Part shown: piece after piece, positions 37,895-48,047 of the stretch | How positions within the stretch are numbered: position 1 is the first letter of the stretch | Layout of the letters: every line of letters starts with the position of its first letter | Assembly: GCF_021155765.1 (NCBI RefSeq) | Contig: NC_060111.1 | Span: forward strand, 6,358,481-6,422,480 | Origin: Diprion similis | Lineage: Eukaryota > Arthropoda > Insecta > Hymenoptera > Diprionidae | Direction of reading: 5' to 3' | DNA length: 64,000 bases | The notes under the pieces: model-generated | What the model was told of the DNA's origin: nothing | What the model saw: only the letters and a program-made list of their open reading frames with translations | Database searches by the model: none | Translations under genes and position numbers: made by a program

Positions 37895-38320
37895 CTAAAT
37901 GATGATCTCTGTGTCGCCCAGTTCCTCGTCGCTTGGAAGTTTGATTTTTGCAGGGTCGATCAAGTTGCGATCAATCAGAGGAAGTCCATTCTCTTCTCTA
38001 TAGCGAATTAAAAGGTATGCTTCTCGTTGCGCCCAGTCCTTCAGCAATGGATCTGGCAAGTAGGACCAGCCAAATCCTCCAAAAACGAGGCAAACGGTGA
38101 CGGTGACGAAAAATGTTTGCTTCATAACATTCCGATCAATGGTCTTGTTCTTGCTATCGAAACCGTAGCTCACCCAGTTCTCTTTAGGGGGTTCCGCAGA
38201 CTGCGTCTGACCCTTGGCTTCGCATTTTTTCGAAGAGGAATTTATGCTGCGTCTTGAAGTTACACCTGTCAACGCGTTTCTCAGCCTCTGAAGCCCTTGT
38301 AGACGAACTACACCCGCCAT
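37895..38320 (-). CDS. NDUFB11: NADH dehydrogenase 1 beta subcomplex subunit 11 (ESSS)
   Basis: Accessory single-pass subunit of the membrane arm of mitochondrial complex I. One exon, 141 aa. The ATG at 38320 is chosen; the frame continues four codons upstream but only to a GTG. The first ~30 residues are Arg-rich without acids (MAGVVRLQGLQRLRN, then SRRSINSSS), a mitochondrial targeting sequence. A soluble segment with NWVSYGFDSKNKTIDRN precedes one transmembrane helix (about residues 70-88, VTVTVCLVFGGFGWSYL). The C-terminal intermembrane-space tail has DWAQREAYLLI, GLPLIDRNLIDP and LPSDEELG, the conserved end of the family. Divergent neighbour METTL13 starts 662 bp away. Confidence 0.94.
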   Translation of the reverse strand: MAGVVRLQGLQRLRNALTGVTSRRSINSSSKKCEAKGQTQSAEPPKENWVSYGFDSKNKTIDRNVMKQTFFVTVTVCLVFGGFGWSYLPDPLLKDWAQREAYLLIRYREENGLPLIDRNLIDPAKIKLPSDEELGDTEIII

Positions 38321-38982
38321 CCTCGCTCTCACTAATCACTATTAGAGACCAGCAGCAAACCTCGATCGTAGAGGTTAGTTACGCAAACTATAAGGCACGA
38401 GCCAACGATCAGACGTAGCTTCGAATCTGTACCACAAATAAAGTTGTAACTGTGATGTGAGTGAGAATATGAGGCGTGTTCTTCCGATCGATGCGTTTTT
38501 CTCCCGTTCTGCATCGACCGTATGAAAGCCATCTTCTCAAAGATTTTGACTGCGATTGGTTAAAAATCCAAGATGGCACTCATACGGTTGGTTGTTAGAG
38601 ATTGGTTCTTAGAGGTAGTTGCGCAGGAGCATACCTCGATTGTAGCAGCGATTGTATAACACGTGCCACGAAGACGAAGGAGCTTTTCAGCAGACGACAG
38701 GTATCGAACCATCGACTTGGGCGACTTCCTTTGATCGTCGTCAGCTATCACGGACTTGGGAAATAGAGCTATAGACAGTCAGCTTTTGTGAGCCAATCGT
38801 GTTTTAGAATCCAGTGGCAACTGCCACTGGATTTCTCTCGCTGCTATTCTGGCTACACAAGCTCATTAAGTTTTGAAACGGGTTTGATGGAAACGAACCT
38901 TTCAGCGGTCGACATAAATTAAAAAAAAGGTTAGGAGTGAGCGCAGCGCGTGGTTCGCGCAAAATTTGAAAAGATAAAGAAA
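38321..38982. promoter_or_regulatory. Divergent promoter region, NDUFB11 / METTL13
   Basis: The only space between two divergent start codons. It contains an inverted pair of AAGATGGC words (GCCATCTT at 38528-38535, CCAAGATGGC at 38568-38577), matching the YY1/Pleiohomeotic core, with an inverted CCAAT box (ATTGG) between them near 38555 and another CCAAT near 38793. Two diverged segments (about 38345-38410 and 38595-38670) share words such as CCTCGAT(C/T)GTAG and may be an old duplication. Confidence 0.55.
38808..38833. repeat. Perfect 12 bp stem hairpin
   Basis: AATCCAGTGGCA, then AC, then the exact reverse complement TGCCACTGGATT. It lies 150 bp upstream of the METTL13 start, in promoter or 5' UTR. 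Confidence 0.8.
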
Positions 38983-41666
38983 ATGGATTTATTGCCTAAA
39001 TCCCACGAAGAATTCAGCCAACAAACTTACTGGAATACATTTTTCTCAAAGCGTGGAAAAAAGGCCTTTGAATGGTAAAATGAGATCACTTTTTTTGCTG
39101 TCGAAATAATGCTAACCTGCCATAACCTAACCTATCCTCAGTTGCCCATTTCAATAATTTTTCATTTTAATTTATATTCCATGTGATTTTATAAATTTCA
39201 GGTACGGAGAGTATCCAGAATTATGCGGACATCTCCACAAATACATAAAACCAAAAGATGACGTCTTAGTAGTTGGCTGTGGAAACTCGACTCTGAGCAT
39301 GGATCTGTACGATGTTGGTTATAGGTATGAATTTAGGTGGAAATTGAATAGAGAATATAAAAAGTTTAGCCCACGATAACTTTGCCGAAAACTCTGTACG
39401 TAATTGCAAGTTTTATTGTTTCAGGAATATCACAAACATCGATATATCGCATGTTGTGATCAGGCAAATGATAGATCAGAATAAGACACAGAGACCTATT
39501 ATGCTATTTGAACAAATGGATGCTACAGCGATGAGCTATTCTAACGATAAGTTCAGTGTCGTATTAGATAAAGGGACTCTGGATGCTTTGATGCCCGACG
39601 AAAGCAAGGATGTTATTTCTCGAGTAGATAAGCTGTTTGGGGTAAGAAAAGGAGTGGGAAACGGAAACAGAAGCCGTTCACAGCCAAAACTTTGTCATGT
39701 CATTTTTTTCAGGAAATAACAAGAGTCTTGCGAACTGGAGGGAGATACGTCTGTGTATCATTATTGCAAGAGCACATTCTTAGAAAGTTACTCTCCTATT
39801 TTCCTCAAGCTGATTTTATGTTCAGAGTAGCTCGCTGCTACGAAGCTGAAGCAAAAACCCGTGAAGAAGATGGTAGTGCAATGCCAGTGTTTGTAGTAAT
39901 TGCTACAAAATTTAAGAAGCTACCAGTGCCGGTAAAATTTTTGTTTTTCTAATGGCATAGCAACTTTACACGAGACATAAATATTTTCCTGCCAATTTTA
40001 ATTTGTAATTTGAATAGGTTCTTGAAGTGGGCCTGGTCGAAGGTTCTTTAGAACGTGTTTCTACTACCGATGATATTATTTCAGCCATAAAATCTGCTCA
40101 ACAAATGGCAGTTATTTGCTCGGGACTTCATAAAGGAAATGTTGTGGATGTTGGAGAGGTTTCTTTCGACTTATGCAGACCTGGAGAACAGCATTCGAGA
40201 TATACAATATACATTTTAGATCAGCCCTATGCAAGGGAAAATGAAATATATGCTGCCTTCATAGTTCCACAAGGAAGGTAAACAATTCCAGTAATATTTT
40301 ACATAGTAATGTAAAATGTAATTACCAATTTTGGCTTCGTTCATGGTTAAATAGACATGATTCACAACTTTACATGAAGTTAATTACCGCAACAGAGAAA
40401 CAATGTGGCTTTTTTGCACTAAAGAGGGTCGGCAACAGCTCCTGAAAACTACTAAGAGAAACAGATTAGTAATAGTGACTTTGCGCCGAGAGCATACATA
40501 CGAAAGTTTGGATGCAGTGAAAAAGGAGCTTAGTGTTACTGTTCGCAACTTGGCTCCAGCAGGAGTCAGTAATGATGCTCAAATTCCTTATCTGTCTTTG
40601 GCGTCGAATGTTGGAAAACGAGAAGTTTGCCATGAAGGTGACAGTAAATTCAGTGGACCATATGTTATCGAAGAAATTGAAGATGACAATGGCTCGGTAT
40701 TCAGAAGACTGATATTTCTGAATAATCAATTTGTAATCCAAAGTGAAGCTAAACTAAAAATTGGTAAGGAGTAGAAGTATTTTTCTTCTATGTACGATTT
40801 AATTAGCATTACACTACTTGTGATTATCGTTTATTTTCGTTTGTTTTAAGTCAAATCAAGAAGAGGAAAACCGAAAAAAGTCGTGGATCCCGGATATCTG
40901 GCTTGCGAACATCATATCTACATGAGCGTCGGAGTTTCAATGATCACAAAGAATGCTAATCAAAATGATATTGCTATCATCGGTCTCGGTGGTGGAGGTC
41001 TCTGCACATTTTTGCGACAGTGCCTACCTGAGGTAAACTGATTGACTTTACACCTAGATCGATAGGTGTTCACATTTTCTCGTAACTGTTGATCGAATCA
41101 ATTTCCAACCTGTCTTTCAGATCAACATTACAGCAGTCGAGATAGATGAAGCCATGCTCCAGATAGCAACAAACTATTTTGGCCTGGTACAAGACGCTAA
41201 ATTGAAAGTCGAGATTGCAGATGGTCTAAAATTTATTCTAGACTCGGCAAATCAGGGGAAAAAATTCAGTTCAATTCTTTTTGATGTAGACAGCAAAGAT
41301 ACCACGGTGGGCATGAGTTGCCCACCAAAGCAGTTCATTGAAACATCTATCCTGCAGGCGGTTTCAAAATGCATAGGAGAAACGGGACTTTTCATTTTAA
41401 ATTTAGTGTGTCGAGATCCAGAACTTAAACGCATGGCGTTAAGTTCACTTAAATCCATTTTCAAATCAGTTTATTCTTACAATCTTGAAAGTGATGTGAA
41501 CGAAGTCGTGTTTTGCACAGTTTCGGAGTTAGGCGACAAAGCAGTATGGAAGGAACATATTCAAACTGCCGCTGATAGTCTGAATCGCCAAGTACAGACC
41601 CGAAAATTGCAAAATGAAGATATTGTGGACGTGGCAGATTTGTTGGAACGATTAACGATGCAATGA
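38983..41666 (+). CDS. METTL13: METTL13, eEF1A lysine and N-terminal methyltransferase
   Basis: METTL13 methylates eEF1A at the N terminus and Lys55 through two separate methyltransferase domains. Exons: 38983-39074, 39202-39324, 39425-39641, 39713-39931, 40018-40277, 40396-40763, 40851-41032 and 41121-41666; all phases agree, giving 668 aa (human 699). The start [20 protein letters not shown], with [16 protein letters not shown], is the METTL13 N terminus. The N-terminal Rossmann domain has the SAM loop [12 protein letters not shown] (about residue 50) and [10 protein letters not shown]. The C-terminal spermidine-synthase-like domain has the SAM loop [17 protein letters not shown] (about residue 480), followed by a VEID motif and LFDVDSKD. 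Both loops are intact, so both activities look preserved. Its 3' end converges on gene A. Confidence 0.96.
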
Positions 41667-42351
41667 ACTGTGATAAGCATTTTCTGATACCTGGTAACTC
41701 TGATAAATAATTCAATACGAGCGCATCTTATTCAGATTGATGGACTCGAGAGCTGTAATACAGCATCTCGAAAAAAAATTCTCCGGGTTTCGAATAGCGT
41801 CGAAGATATTACTTGAATAGTACGATGAGAGAATAATATTCTTGTTGCATTCCATCTACTAATCAGCTTGACGCGTATTCGAGAAGCTGGAAATTTACCG
41901 CGGAATTCTATACCAATAAGTTTTAAACGTAGACTTTGATCGCTAAATGATAAGATTTCGTACTGTAATAGCGGTTTGTCAAACAAGCTTATGATTAAGG
42001 ATCTTGAATATTAAATTTATTTTGACTTTTATCGAAGGTAATTATCTTGGATGAATCTCGTCGTTGGGTATTGAAGTTGAGACTCAATTGAATGAAAAAT
42101 ATTTTTCGGCTAAAAAAGTTTATTCCTAGTATTGTCTGAGAACGTATTTTGTCTTTATTTATTAATAATTACAAAGAAAAACTTCTTCCCGATAAATGTA
42201 CACAGGGTGGGATACGTCGTTGTAATATACCGATAATTACCATTATAGAAAGAATACGATACTTACTTTACCGACTACTTAAGAGCTATGCGAGAGAATA
42301 CAGTACGTGAAACATAAGGCTCATAAATAACAACTCTCGTTACTTTTCTAA
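41667..42351. other. Convergent 3' intergenic region (METTL13 / gene A)
   Basis: About 0.7 kb of AT-rich 3' UTR and spacer between converging stop codons. AATAAT near 41704 may serve METTL13, and TTTATT words near 42150 are possible minus-strand signals for gene A. Confidence 0.5.
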
Positions 42352-45300
42352 TTATCCTGCGTGAGACGCGGCCATTGTCGTAGTGGCGGTGCTGGCAGCG
42401 GCTATGGCGTCCAAATCTTCCTTGGAAAGATTCGCCGTCAACCAGCGTTCGATGACCGGCAAATTCTCCTCGCTCCACTGCGTCTCTTCCTTGATGTTCT
42501 TCAACGCTTTTTCTATAATAGCATCGGTGGTCTCAACTTCCCCTTGGCGGCTGACGTACAATTCTGACACCATGTCGTAGCCATCCTGAGTGTTGAAAGA
42601 CAACGTCGCGGAATTCACAATTCCGTCCCAAAGGTGCTTTTTATCCTGAAATTTCAACTTTATCTCATCCCAGTTCTCAGAGAGGAAGTTGAACAAGGTT
42701 GTATATCCCGTTGCGCTTCCCGTTAGCATACTGAATATCAGATGTATGTCCGCATCCGTGAAGTCCGAGTTCTTTCCAAGTATCGTTTCCGCGAGCAGCC
42801 TGAAAACGAAAAGACATTGCAAATGTAAAACCGGGCCAGCGCGTGACATAATCGTTAATAAGCTATGCAAACATACTTTTTAATCTTTGATGCATCCTTC
42901 GGGCATCCCGCCAAGGTCTTAAGCAGATAGGTACGCTCGCTCTTGTTCCTTTCCGGGGAGTTCAGAGGGAAGTTTATCACACGTTTTAATCCAAAGTCCC
43001 ACTCGTCGTCAGTTCCCCATTTGAAAACTGGACAGATGAATTCGTGCGCCACTCTAAAAAGAGAGAAGTAAACCTCAATTCATGATCAGCCTGTGACGAA
43101 AATCATTATTATGTTACATGTAATGGTACTGACGGGTTTCCTTTGTCCGGTTCTTCATTCGCCATCCACTTCTTGTACTGCTCCCGCGCTTCCTTGATGC
43201 AAGGTTCGTATCCAGCCTTGCACAAGAAGTTCTTTGTCACTCCTCTCAATTGGGTTTTCCACAGCGGTTCTCCCGGTTGTGGCATTTCTCCGAGTCTTGC
43301 GTAAACAGGCTTCAACAGCGAGCGAATAAATGCCTGAAGAGAAAAATGGTTTTAGAATAAATCGAAGATGTTTGTAAACAAAACGATCCCCACTCTTGGT
43401 CCTTGCATAAATTACCTCAAACTTGAGATGTACGCAGCTATTTTCAATGCGCCTTCCGATGTGATCGATCATCGGGAATACCGGCTCCCAAACGACGTGG
43501 CTTCTTTCTTCCTTCAAGAACAACGTCATGTTCAGAGCTATATCGAAACACAGATCCCCAGCGTATGCGATATTCCAAGCGTCGTGTAAAAGTTTGGCAC
43601 GGGTTAGAACTGGAATTTTCTCTCTCTCTGGGCCCTGCAGAAACTTGGCCAGCATTTCCCAGTTGCGAGAATCGTAGTTGACGGGGAACATACCTAAAAA
43701 TCATCCGGAGTTCACCCATTAGACATATCGCGAAAACAGAAGGTGAAACCGACGAACAAACTTCAAAAGCATTTCATAAATTCTCGTTTACCTATTTCCT
43801 CTGGATTTACAATAACAAAACTATTGTTTGTCGCTACGTCTTTTATGGTCAGACTTCTGTCCGCGTCCTTCATCATCCACACCGTCGGTACAGTTTTACT
43901 GAAGTCAAGATGGGCTTGGGAGACGATTACGATGGGTATGTACCAGGTGTACTTACTCCTCTCAGAAGGCTCTTGAGGTCGGTCTCTCAAGTAAACTTCC
44001 TACGACGCAAACAAAGAGTCAAACTGATGAACGGCGTGGCGAAGAGCAATCGATGAATGCAAGAAGAGATGCAGATGTAATTAGCAAGGGTAATTTACGC
44101 ACGGGGACATCAATCATACTAGCTATAATCGTCAGTATCGATCGTAATCTTTAGAGTGGCTGAAGGGTCCCTTGAAAAGCACGAATCCACTCGTAAGTTT
44201 ACGACGCTAATTGAATTGCATTATCCTTGTAACTACGATTATATAATGCCTGGTTGGGTCAAGGCATCAACGCACAACCAATATTCGTCGATAATCACTA
44301 TTACAAACCTGACTGAAAGTTATATTTCCTGATTCATAATCACGAGTGACCGTGACGAGAGGCAATCTGTCCCGGTTGATCCAGGAGGCAGCAATGTTAT
44401 TTAAAGTCAGATCGGGAATCAGCTTCTGCGACTCATTGGCCACGTCGTTCAAGCAGGTGTAAATATCATCCGTGAAAAAGGTCCTCGACTTTCTGTGTCA
44501 TATTAAACTTGAATGTATTTAATCATCGTCTATTAAACCTTGTTGAAAGATTATAGTCGGGAGTCAATTGATCGAAATTTCATTTACATTCGCTAGAGAC
44601 CTTATGAAGGATTCTCTCGACATCATACGAGGACGATTTATGTCCAAGATGACGCATGTAACGAACTACTATCACCATACTTGATGCTCAAGCTACTCAT
44701 ACCAACACACCAATTAACTTTGAAGGTAAAATTGAGATGCAAGTTGAGTAACACCTTGGCTGATGTTTTTCACACTTCTAAGACAGACTGCGATCAGTGC
44801 CAGTGTTTCAATATGGACGGTTACACACTATTATTTAATGGCTGGAGATAAATTTAAATTATAACCCGCTCGGGTTAAGCTAACAGAAATTTGTGAATGA
44901 GTAATTCCAACAGAACAAAGGCGATTTGACTCCCGACTAAGTAGAGAAGGCATTACTACTCTCGCCACTGATTTTGGATAAATCTCCGAAGACTGCGTTG
45001 CATCAAGTCATTTCCAAGAGTGTAGTTGAACATTCGGAATACCAACGCAGCTGCAATGAAAAAGAAACAATAATTCAGTATCTGCCTAGCAGCGTTGTTT
45101 TAATGCTTGAGGATTGTATTGTGTGTTATGTGCGCGTGCAACGGCATAAGAACAGTCGGTTTCTCTACGCAACTATTTGTCGTCAGCGCGAGCAATAAAA
45201 TTTAAGATAACATAGACCAACATAAACCCACGTCGAGATTTTTATACACGATAAATCTTGATAGCTGCTATTACCTATTTACTCTATTACTTTCTTTTGT

Positions 45301-47231
45301 TTTAATTCAACAAGTAACCTTGTGTCAAATCCAATTAAAAAAAAATAAAAATACATACTTTTGGCAGCAGTGGCGTCTTGTTTGATTCCATTGATTCTGG
45401 AGAACGGGAATCTTTTGCCGAATTCATAGTAAAGAGAATAGAGGGTAGTTGTAGGCCACTTTCCATCCAATTCATCGGGGTATATCTGGAATTGCGTAGT
45501 AATTGATATTCCATTAGTATTCAAGGTGGTAAATCACAATTAAATGTTGAACGTTGTAATTAACGCCTAAATTATTCCAATATTGTACATGCAAGTAGAT
45601 ACCTCGAGAGTAGTCATTGAGGCCAAATACGAGTTCAGGGCTTCATTCACTAGGGAATCACTCCACCAAAACGGCGTTGCAAACTGTCCAATCCATTGAT
45701 AGGTTATTTGGTATGCCGTAGACCAGACTCCAGTGCTGCTTAGTTCACTCTCCCTGTGAAAATGAACGAGATACCGATCAAGTGCATGATCAAAAATTGA
45801 GACAATAAAATTAAAACTCACTTGAAGAACATGAGGCCCCAGCTGTCCGATGGCTGGGACGCTGAATACATTGGAATAGCCATAATGTCGAGCTTAGGAA
45901 CCAGGATTGAAGAGTTGAAGAAGTCTTGTAGATAATTAATGATCTTGACAACTTTGTCTGGGACCGCTTTCAGGGTCTCTAAGTACTCCTTCCGACTCCA
46001 GATCCTGATGTCTAGGCTATTTCCGTTCATTTCATTCACCTTTGTTGTCGGGCTTATACTTTCAAAATCAGAAATCACGAGTGCCAGTTGATACGATGAT
46101 ATTTTAGGCGTCTGTGCAAAGTGATCCCACACAATATCCGGTTCTCCCGACCTTAGAATGAAATGAAATAAAATCAGCAATGTGAGTTTTGAATGGACCA
46201 GCCAGAGATTAAAACAATATTATTATTCAGCCGGATTTATTCCTATCGAATACTTACACGTCTTCGGTCTTTTCTACCGGGGTATTGGAACGAGCCGTGT
46301 AATTTCTTGGCCGAGTCACACTAAGGTTAAAGGTGGCTTTGTAAGCTGGTTCGTCAAAGCACGGAAACATCCTTTGTGCATGGTTTGGTCGTAGATAGGT
46401 AGCCACGAAGAAACTGCAAAGTAATGGTCATTCAATCAAATATTTCAACAGTTTTAAACGGTCACTTTCCTGAATCCAATCTTAGTCTGTTTACTTACTG
46501 CTCTTGGCCACTAGAATCCTTGTACTGATTCCTGAATAATCCTTGAGTAGCATTTGTAGTAATATTTCCTGAGTATGTAATGTCTACCTCATAGAGATCG
46601 TGTACGTCTAGTATTTGTTCGAGGTGAATGATGTACCACGGTCTTTTGGTGTGGCGTTCAGTCCTGGCCACATTGACAGTCAACGTTCCGGATGGCCGTG
46701 TTTCCTTCCTAGAATAAGTTTTGTATCGTTATGAAGAATGTTCAATAATGAGACAACTTCCAACTTCAGTCGTGGATTATAATGCGTGCTACCAACGTTG
46801 GGGAAGAATCCAATTGAGTGACCCTGACATCAGAGTGAGAAATTTGTAGATCCGGATGAACGTTTAATGTGATTCGATCGGTCTTGTCGGTCGGGACGAT
46901 GTGGATCTTTACACGACCCTTGAACTTGCCCTCCTTAATGAAAGGTTGTAGTTCGAGACGGTAGCTCGTCGGCTGAATTTCTTTTGGGAGTCGATATGAG
47001 CCTATCATCGAATAGACTTCATTCAGATCAACGCTACGCTTCTGTCTATCACCCTGAGAGTTCAAATGTTGAAATGAAATACCATTTGAGTAACGTTTAC
47101 AGGAAGTTCAATGTATTATTGTGGTTGTCTAAATTCGAACAATCATCCGGTACCTGTTTTAGGTAAGCTGCGACGGACCCCAAAAATAAGAAGGCAGCTA
47201 TTACCGTAAAAAAAACGGTGGTTCGCCCCAT
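42352..47231 (-). CDS. M1 aminopeptidase-N-like ectoprotein, catalytic motifs lost (gene A)
   Basis: Type II membrane M1-family homologue, 961 aa. Exons in transcript order: 47231-47154, 47053-46793, 46704-46499, 46413-46258, 46151-45822, 45753-45603, 45485-45359, 44686-44601, 44488-44309, 43999-43792, 43693-43416, 43333-43134, 43053-42877 and 42799-42352; all join in phase. The eighth exon was placed by alignment to gene B and the third exon's acceptor is ambiguous by a codon or two. Start MGRTT has a good Kozak context; residues ~4-24 are the signal anchor. The N-terminal M1 domain begins near SYRLPKEIQPTSYRLELQP and keeps MFPCFDEPAYKATF. GAMEN is replaced by QPSDS (333-337), HExxH by YQITY (358-362), and the catalytic Tyr region reads DATAAK. 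The downstream zinc-ligand Glu (N-E381) is kept at the exact spacing, as is WIGQFATPFWW. An ERAP1_C-type C-terminal domain follows. It cannot be a normal zinc peptidase; a binding or scaffold role is inferred. Known insect relatives are midgut ectoenzymes. Confidence 0.9.
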
Positions 47232-48047
47232 GGTAGGTTGTCGTTTATTTTCCTGTAACACAATATCAGACATTGTAACACTCTTTTGATCTTTCTGCTG
47301 TTCTAGGAAGTAGAGTACACAATTTCTTAATGCAGGTATGGTTATTTTAAGGTACACCGTGTTCTAAACGAGTCCTTATCGCACGCTTACAACTTCCAGC
47401 GCGTGTTGAATAGACCATTGCTCTCGGTATAAGATACACAATAATCATTTGCAAATAGCTTATAACGAAGATGCTTATTAGATAAGACGCAGAAAGCGCC
47501 CATCCAAAAGCTAGTTGGAATCAGTTGCACGACAGCCTCGAACCTGTTAGGAATGTTCAGAGGTATAAGTGGAACTTTTATTACTTTATAAACTGGTAGT
47601 GATTTTCTCGCTTCAAAATTTATTAATATTTTCATTTTACCGGGTGGTATGGAGAGCCCTTTAACTCGTATTATCTCTTCAACAGTTTACTTTAGTATCT
47701 GCGGTTACAATAATGACTAAACACAAATCAGAGAAACTGGCATGCAAGCAAGCCCGTCAAGTTATATTGTAAATATTCGAGAAATAACGCTTTGCAGCCT
47801 TCCAAAGTCATTATAACCTGGTTGACACCGTTTGAAGTTGTTTTCATCTTGTTCACAGAATTTCTGATCGTCGGTTTCTTGACGTGGCGTATCGATTTCG
47901 TTTTATTAACGCGTAATCAGGTGAGGACGACCAATTTAATGGTAAATGATCCATTGACCATTCTGATTATAAAGGACCTAACAGTTAAAAACGCTTCCTT
48001 CACCCCAAGTCCGCATTAACCAAGGTATATATCTTTCTACTATTTAG
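47232..48047. promoter_or_regulatory. Divergent upstream region, gene A / adhesion GPCR
   Basis: An ~800 bp interval between two genes transcribed apart. Gene A probably has a 5' UTR intron: TGTTACAG|GAAAAT on the minus strand ends at about 47251, just before its ATG. A GATA-factor word, TTAGATAAG, sits at about 47478-47486; GATA sites are common in midgut-gene promoters. The segment 47798-47925 may be a GPCR exon. Confidence 0.4.

Noticed and set aside
38330-38332. GTG as the NDUFB11 start codon
   Set aside because: A proper ATG in ATGGCG context lies four codons downstream and gives the expected targeting peptide.
38695-38730. Minus-strand GGTTCGATACC resembling a tRNA T-loop
   Set aside because: No acceptor stem, anticodon arm or D-arm could be built around it.
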